In this document: positions 34,846 to 39,746 of the stretch, in pieces
Layout of the letters: each line of letters starts with the position of its first letter
Numbering within the stretch: the first letter of the stretch is position 1
NCBI RefSeq assembly: GCF_001712795.1
Contig: NZ_KV757726.1
Span: forward strand, 1-39,746
Direction: 5' to 3'
Length of the DNA: 39,746 nucleotides
Origin: Nostoc sp. KVJ20
Lineage (GTDB): Bacteria; Cyanobacteriota; Cyanobacteriia; Cyanobacteriales; Nostocaceae
Made by a program: the position numbers and the translations under genes
The notes under the pieces: generated by a model
What the model saw: the letters and a program-made list of their open reading frames with translations, nothing else
Database searches by the model: none
What the model was told of the DNA's origin: nothing

Positions 34846-37032
34846 ATGCCCCAAGACTTCTCCGGTCAAAATCTCAGAGGTCGTTCTTTCAAAGGTCAAA
34901 ACCTTGAGGGTGCAAATTTTAGCGGTGCAGATATCCGAAGCGCGGATTTTACAGGAGCGAATCTGAGGAACACAAACTTTAGCCATGCTACTGCTGGGTT
35001 GCAAAAACGTTGGGCTATTTTTTTAGTAGGTGTTTCGTGGTTGCTGTCTGGAGTTTCAGGATTTTTCTCAGCTTTTGCTGGAGGGATAATATCTCTTATA
35101 TTTGATACTTCAAATCTAGAAAATCGGGCTGCTGGCTGGACTGCTTTAATAGTAATAATTGTTTTATCTATAGTTATCCTTCGCCAAGGATTAAACTCAG
35201 CCTTCGCCTTCGCCTTCGCCTTCGCCGGAGCCTTCGCCTTCGCCGGAGCCGGAGCCGTAGCCGGAGCCGTAGCCGGAGCCGTAGCCGGAGCCGGAGCCGG
35301 AGCCTTCGTCTTCGCCTTCGCCTTCGCCTTCGCCTTCGCCGGAGCCGTAGCCGGAGCCGGAGCCTTCGCCGGAGCCGGAGCCGGAGCCTTCGCCTTCGCC
35401 GGAGTCTTCGCCGAAGCCGTAGCCGAAGCCGAAGCCGGAGCCTTCGCCTTCGCCTTCGCCGGAGCCGGAGCCGGAGCCTTCGCCGGAGCCTTCGCCGAAG
35501 CCGGAGCCTTCGCCTTTGCCTTCGCCGAAGCCTTCGCCTTCGCCGGAGTTTTACTTAGTGCTGACATTGCCTGGAAAGCAATGAAAGGAGATGAAAAATA
35601 CGCCCTTATTCGGAACATTGCTGTTGCTTTTGCAGCCTTTGGCGGTACAAACTTTCGCAATGCCAACTTAACTGACGCTAATTTCACAGCCGCCACACTT
35701 AAAAGTACAGATTTTAGAAAATCTATTTTGACTCGCACTTGTTTCAGCAAAACTAAGAAACTTGACCTTGTTCGCCCTGGAACTACTTACCTGCAAAAAG
35801 CACAAGTGGTAAGCGTGTTAGTAAAAGGTCAGGGACTAGACTTGAATTTTGACCGTGAAGGCTTGCGAGGAGTAAATTTTCAAGGAGCCAATTTAGTAGA
35901 TGCAAGTTTTATTGGCACAGATTTAAGTAAAGCGAATTTAAAAGATGCAGATTTATCCAGAGCGAAGTTAGTCCAAGCACAACTTGATGGAACTGATTTA
36001 ACAGGGGCTACTCTCACGGGAGCATACATTCAAGATTGGGGCATTACCACTGATACAAAGTTTGATGGGGTGCGGTGTGAATACGTTTATATGCGACTCC
36101 CCACAAAAGAGAATCCTGACCCCCTCCGCAAACCTGATAACAATAAAGAAGTGTTCGCAGATGGGGAGTTTGGTGATTTCATTAAACCAATTTTCGACAC
36201 ACTCGACCTGTATCATAACCAAGACGTTGATCCAAGGGCGATCGCAATTTCCTTTAAGCAGTTAGCAGAAAATCACCCAGAGGCGGATTTAAGAATTGTC
36301 GGCATGGAAGTGCGAGGTGAAGATAAGTTTTTACTTCGTGCCAAAACCGCATCTACCTCTGATAAGTCTGAACTGAGTGCAGAATATTTTGACACTTATA
36401 ATCAGCTTAAGGGCTTACCAGAGGGAGAAATTAAATTACTGTTAGCAGAAAAAGATAATCAGATTCGCAGATTAGAGAATATGGTGATGACGGCGTTAGA
36501 GCGCCCTAATTTTTATTCAAGTACTCAAATACAAGAGGTTGGTAGTATGAATTCTAATCAAGGCGGGATTAACCAAAGTGCAAATAATAGCCAATTTGGT
36601 CAAGGGCAACAAGCAGCACAAGGAGATGGAAGCCAGCAATCTATGAGTAGTAACGAAACTTATAGAACTAAATATGACCAAAGTCACGCAAACATTGGTG
36701 GCTTTGTTGACACTGCTCAATCTGGCAGTCAGCAAATATTTAATCAAAATATTTCTCAATCAGAGCAAAAACAAACCCTTGCAGAAGCCGCAGCAGAAAT
36801 TCAGGCATTGCTAGAGCAATTGAGCCAGTCTTATCCTACTAATACAATGGCAGGAAAAATGGCACTGGCAACAGAAGCCACGCAACGCATCGAAAATAAC
36901 CCAACTTTAATGCAGAAAACAATCAGTGCGTTGAGGGCTGGTGGTACTGCGGCTCTAGAACAAGCCCTCAGCCATCCCGCAGCCAGTTTTGTCATTGCTG
37001 CTTTAGATGATTGGAATAAAAACAATCAATAA
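34846..37032 (+). CDS. Membrane pentapeptide-repeat protein with an (Ala-X)n low-complexity segment
   Basis: 728 residues. Short pentapeptide block (about 5-42), then two hydrophobic segments (WAIFLVGVSWLLSGVSGFFS, about 52-80; WTALIVIIVLSIVILRQGL, about 97-115), then residues 119-234 in which nearly every odd residue is Ala and the others are Phe, Gly, Val or Glu. Further pentapeptide blocks follow (about 265-300 and 340-390). The C-terminal part repeats the module of the protein at 20909: CEYVYMR, DGEFGDFIKPIFDTLDLYH, coiled coil, TKYDQ...FVDTAQSGS...FNQ. A linker NNSQFGQGQQAAQG near 580 recurs at the N-terminus of the next gene's product. Likely membrane-anchored. It is 97 bp upstream of the NACHT gene on the same strand. 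Confidence 0.85.
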   Translation: MPQDFSGQNLRGRSFKGQNLEGANFSGADIRSADFTGANLRNTNFSHATAGLQKRWAIFLVGVSWLLSGVSGFFSAFAGGIISLIFDTSNLENRAAGWTALIVIIVLSIVILRQGLNSAFAFAFAFAGAFAFAGAGAVAGAVAGAVAGAGAGAFVFAFAFAFAFAGAVAGAGAFAGAGAGAFAFAGVFAEAVAEAEAGAFAFAFAGAGAGAFAGAFAEAGAFAFAFAEAFAFAGVLLSADIAWKAMKGDEKYALIRNIAVAFAAFGGTNFRNANLTDANFTAATLKSTDFRKSILTRTCFSKTKKLDLVRPGTTYLQKAQVVSVLVKGQGLDLNFDREGLRGVNFQGANLVDASFIGTDLSKANLKDADLSRAKLVQAQLDGTDLTGATLTGAYIQDWGITTDTKFDGVRCEYVYMRLPTKENPDPLRKPDNNKEVFADGEFGDFIKPIFDTLDLYHNQDVDPRAIAISFKQLAENHPEADLRIVGMEVRGEDKFLLRAKTASTSDKSELSAEYFDTYNQLKGLPEGEIKLLLAEKDNQIRRLENMVMTALERPNFYSSTQIQEVGSMNSNQGGINQSANNSQFGQGQQAAQGDGSQQSMSSNETYRTKYDQSHANIGGFVDTAQSGSQQIFNQNISQSEQKQTLAEAAAEIQALLEQLSQSYPTNTMAGKMALATEATQRIENNPTLMQKTISALRAGGTAALEQALSHPAASFVIAALDDWNKNNQ
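35200..35547 (+). repeat. 58-unit hexanucleotide tract (GCC-NNN)
   Basis: 348 bp of in-frame hexamers, GCC followed by TTC, GGA, GTA or GAA, with only two GCC to GTC changes. A microsatellite-like coding repeat that should be prone to length change in 6-bp steps while staying in frame. Confidence 0.92.
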
Positions 37033-37058
37033 ATTATTAAGTTGAATTAAAAAACCTC

Positions 37059-37088
37059 AGACCAGTTAAAAATAAATTTTGCTGGTCT
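37059..37088. other. Hairpin between the two pentapeptide genes
   Basis: AGACCAG (37059-37065) pairs with CTGGTCT (37082-37088), with a further AAAAT/ATTTT pairing inside the loop. No T run follows on the plus strand, so it may be an RNA processing or partial terminator element rather than a full stop. Confidence 0.45.
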
Positions 37089-37129
37089 TAGTGTGGAAAA
37101 TATTTTATTTATTCTATTAAATTTTTACT

Positions 37130-39746
37130 ATGAATCAGCAGCAATCTCCTGGCGATAATCAACCATCTTCGCCTGAACCAGGGATAAGGCAGGAGGCTGA
37201 TAATTCAACATTCGGTAGTGGACAGCAGGCGGCAATAGGTAATGATAATATCCAAATTCAATATAATAAAAATTCTTTTATAATTGTTATAAATAGTCAA
37301 GAAACTACAATAAGCGAAACAACATTTAAAGAAATTCTTGAATTTGATGAAGAAAAATTAAACTTTCTTTCTAAAAACCATCCACATATATATGTGATAA
37401 TAGCCTATACGTTGACTTATTTAAAAACCTTTGGTGCTTTAGCAGAAAAAAATTGCTGGTTAAATAAAAGGTTAAAAAAACAAAATGTCAAGGCGGATTT
37501 TAAGCCACTATTTAATCAGTTGGAAAGTTTGGGGACATTGACAATAAATGAAATTCTAGTCAACAAAGTATTAGAAGATTTTTCAAAATCAGATTTAGCA
37601 GTAATTTTACGTCAAGAATTAGTTAAATATCTAGAAAATCAAGAAATCGAGTCACACACGTCTGAGATTATAGCGAAATGGGTAACATGGGAGACTTACC
37701 CATATATAAAAGAGAAGTTTTTATCTAAATTAGATAATGAAATCACAAATTGGAGATTAAAGATAGCTCAAGCAGAACAATCCAGGATGGATGGAAAATA
37801 TGCAAAGATTGAATCTTATCTCTCAACAAAAATATCACCTAATACTAGCGATTTAAAAATAAAGCAACAGTGGAGATTAATAAATGCAGAAAATGAAAAA
37901 TATACAATTGATAATCTTTACTTGGGCTTAAAAATTCATGTTTTAGATACCAATAAATCTCTACCTGAATCAGATAAAGATTTAGAGGAATGGGTTGAAG
38001 AAGAGTTGATGAGTAAAAATGAAAATAGCCAGGTTATATTTATCCAAGCAGGCCCTGGACGAGGTAAGAGTACCTTCTGTAGAATATTTGCTGATAGAGT
38101 AAGAATGAAATTCCATCCCCTTTGGACACCAATATTAATTAAATTGCGAGATATAGATAATTTTAGTTCAGATATTCAAAATATTCTTAGTAGTGCTTTA
38201 AAGGAGAAATTTGCCGATGCTCAAAACTGGTTAAATGAGGAAGATACAAGGTTTTTATTTATATTAGATGGTTTGGATGAATTATATTTTGAAAACAGAA
38301 AAGGTAATGGAGTTGAGGATTTTTTGGAAAAAGTAGTAAATTACCAAAAGCACTCAAATTGCAAGCATAAATTTATAGTAACAGGTAGAAATTCAGCTTT
38401 ACAAGGCATCAAAAATTATATTTATAAGAATTTAAAAATGGCAGAAATTGCTGTAATGGATGATGAACTCAAAAAACAGTGGCTAGAAAAATGGAAAATA
38501 TTAGTTGGTAAAGATAAGGCAGAAGGTTTTCAAAAATTTATAAAAGCAGGTAATTGTCCTGAGAGCGTTAAGGAATTAGCACAAGAACCATTATTGTTGT
38601 ATCTATTAGCTGCTATGCACCGGGATAATGACTTAACTATTGAAATGTTTAAACAGGCTAGTGGCACTCAGAGCAAAATCTTAATTTATCAAAATGTAAT
38701 AGATTGGGTTTTGAAAAAACAGCGTCCGGAAGACCTCAATACTAAAATAACTGGACTTAATAACACAGAATTAGAGCTAATTTTGACTGAAGCTGGGTTC
38801 TGTGTTACTCAATCTCTTAGGGAATACGTTCCAATTAAAACGATTGAAGAACGTTTTAATCATGATGAAACCATAATAAAAAAAATTGAAAAAGCTAGAC
38901 AAAATTTTAAGGAAGGATTTTCAACCGCCTTAGCAGCATTTTACATTCGTCCTGCAAAAGATGAAGGTGCTGTAGAGTTTATTCATAAAAGTTTTGGAGA
39001 ATTTTTCTGTGCTAAAAAAATAGCCCAAAGTTTTCAAACCTGGGTTGAAGTAGATTCTAAAAATGGACACCAAGAATTTATCATTAATAATGAAGCATTA
39101 GCGAAAGAAATTTATGATTTACTAGGTTATGGTAAATTATCATTAGAAATTGTAGAGTATTTAATTGCTTTACTTGATAAAAACAAAATTCAGTATCTAA
39201 CTTTGTTTCAACGTTTTGAAAATTTTTACAAGGATTGGTACTTAGGAAATTTTATTAATAGAGACTGTGAAGACTCCATTAATTTACCTCTAAAGCAGAT
39301 GCAAAAATTCAAAAAACAAAATATATTGCTGGGATTGAGAGAAGTAGATATCTATGCTGGGCTAAATGTCATTATTTTACTTTTAGAGTTACATCGTTAT
39401 GCCCAAGCTCAAGATAAGTTAAAGAATAATAAGGATAATATTGTTTTTTATCCTTGTGGTAAAGAAGACAGTGATAATTTTGATAATCAGCGATTGCTTC
39501 GGATTATTAATTACAGCAACAGTGTTACTGTAAATACTTTTTCAGCAACTGTGGGTTATTTTCTCTCAGGTGCTAACCTCACAGGAGCTATCCTCACAGG
39601 TGCTAACCTTGAACGAGCTAAACTCGGAGGCGCTAACCTTGAACGAGCTAACCTCGAAGGCGCTAACCTTGAAAGCGCTAACCTTGAAAGCGCTATCCTT
39701 GAAAGCGCTATCCTTGAACGAGCTAACCTTGAACGAGCTAAACTCG
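37130..39746 (+). CDS. NACHT-domain STAND ATPase with C-terminal pentapeptide repeats (continues at position 1)
   Basis: 872 codons are in the window; joined to 1-553 the protein is 1,039 residues. Upstream in-frame TAA at 37118 makes ATG 37130 the first start. Residues 1-40 are Gln/Asn/Ser-rich with DNSTFGSGQQAAIG, a motif shared with the upstream gene's product. An unassigned helical domain (about 60-290) precedes the NACHT module: Walker A QAGPGRGKSTF (GPGRGKST 308-315), Walker B FLFILDGLDEL (Asp380 on), sensor-like KFIVTGRNSAL, and winged-helix-like region to about 640. The pentapeptide solenoid starts at residue 815. NACHT ATPases of bacteria (bNACHT, Avs relatives) are anti-phage sensors; the solenoid would be the recognition part. 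No obvious nuclease or TIR effector is fused, so the helical N-terminal domain is the effector candidate. Confidence 0.9.
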   Translation, partial: MNQQQSPGDNQPSSPEPGIRQEADNSTFGSGQQAAIGNDNIQIQYNKNSFIIVINSQETTISETTFKEILEFDEEKLNFLSKNHPHIYVIIAYTLTYLKTFGALAEKNCWLNKRLKKQNVKADFKPLFNQLESLGTLTINEILVNKVLEDFSKSDLAVILRQELVKYLENQEIESHTSEIIAKWVTWETYPYIKEKFLSKLDNEITNWRLKIAQAEQSRMDGKYAKIESYLSTKISPNTSDLKIKQQWRLINAENEKYTIDNLYLGLKIHVLDTNKSLPESDKDLEEWVEEELMSKNENSQVIFIQAGPGRGKSTFCRIFADRVRMKFHPLWTPILIKLRDIDNFSSDIQNILSSALKEKFADAQNWLNEEDTRFLFILDGLDELYFENRKGNGVEDFLEKVVNYQKHSNCKHKFIVTGRNSALQGIKNYIYKNLKMAEIAVMDDELKKQWLEKWKILVGKDKAEGFQKFIKAGNCPESVKELAQEPLLLYLLAAMHRDNDLTIEMFKQASGTQSKILIYQNVIDWVLKKQRPEDLNTKITGLNNTELELILTEAGFCVTQSLREYVPIKTIEERFNHDETIIKKIEKARQNFKEGFSTALAAFYIRPAKDEGAVEFIHKSFGEFFCAKKIAQSFQTWVEVDSKNGHQEFIINNEALAKEIYDLLGYGKLSLEIVEYLIALLDKNKIQYLTLFQRFENFYKDWYLGNFINRDCEDSINLPLKQMQKFKKQNILLGLREVDIYAGLNVIILLLELHRYAQAQDKLKNNKDNIVFYPCGKEDSDNFDNQRLLRIINYSNSVTVNTFSATVGYFLSGANLTGAILTGANLERAKLGGANLERANLEGANLESANLESAILESAILERANLERAKL
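39572..39746 (+). repeat. 15-bp tandem repeat array encoding pentapeptides (right part)
   Basis: Units GCTAACCTCACAGGA, GCTAACCTTGAACGA, GCTATCCTTGAAAGC and relatives, in the frame of the NACHT protein, continuing at position 1. Confidence 0.9.
39697..39746. repeat. Right copy of 50-bp terminal direct repeat
   Basis: Identical to bases 1-50; see the left copy. Confidence 0.8.

Noticed and set aside
34896..35750. Minus-strand 284-codon frame rich in Ala, Lys and Pro
   Set aside because: Antisense shadow of the GCC-NNN tract in the pentapeptide gene; the hexamer composition removes stops on both strands.

Overview
The window reads as one, probably complete, circular plasmid of a filamentous (Nostocales-type) cyanobacterium. 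The evidence is frequent HIP1 octamers GCGATCGC (for example 1168-1175, 8407-8414, 8703-8710, 14534-14541), a CyRepA1-like replication protein, a XisI remnant, HEPN and pentapeptide-repeat families typical of cyanobacteria, and no chromosomal housekeeping genes, rRNA or tRNA. The first and last 50 bases are identical, and one open reading frame (NACHT ATPase plus pentapeptide repeats) runs off the right end and continues in frame from the left end. The unique circle would be about 39,696 bp, although the join lies inside a 15-bp-period repeat array, so the repeat count there is uncertain.

Layout. 1-553: C-terminal pentapeptide solenoid of the NACHT protein. 690-1700: tyrosine recombinase. 1845-4145 (minus): HEPN-motif protein, then a HigA-type antitoxin fused to an IrrE-like peptidase, and its RelE/HigB-type toxin. 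4522-11461 (plus): type I restriction-modification hsdM-hsdS-hsdR, with a decayed xisI end between hsdS and hsdR. 11578-14862 (minus): a second HsdM fused to a P-loop ATPase, with a small unknown upstream gene. 14965-15938 (minus): ParA plus ribbon-helix-helix partner, surrounded by TACTGC/GCAGTA repeats. 16964-18693 (minus): actin-like ParM plus ParR-like partner. 19101-20900 (plus): MobV relaxase fused to primase-like domains. 20909-22876 (minus): pentapeptide-repeat protein. 23062-26373 (minus): replication protein. 26646-27700 (minus): unknown protein and a small RHH regulator. 27937-33639 (plus): a nine-gene cassette running from an actin-like ATPase through small and membrane proteins to an FtsK/VirD4-like ATPase. 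33848-34721: orphan NarL-type response regulator and a small membrane ORF, preceded by a cluster of ACGGCA repeats. 34846-37032: membrane pentapeptide protein with a 348-bp GCC-NNN hexamer tract. 37130-end: the NACHT protein.

How it fits together. Replication (CyRepA1-like), segregation (ParA/RHH, ParM/ParR, possibly a third actin-based device), mobilisation (MobV relaxase, possible coupling ATPase), addiction (HigBA) and probable defence (type I R-M, HsdM-ATPase fusion, HEPN, NACHT) make a self-maintaining, mobilisable defence plasmid. The strongest candidates for undescribed biology are (i) the adjacent pair of pentapeptide proteins at 34846 to 553, which share a linker motif with each other and, for one of them, a C-terminal module with the pentapeptide protein at 20909; (ii) the HsdM-ATPase fusion at 11578-14508; and (iii) the actin-like to FtsK-like cassette at 27937-33639. 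All functions are inferred by reading the sequence; no database search was run.
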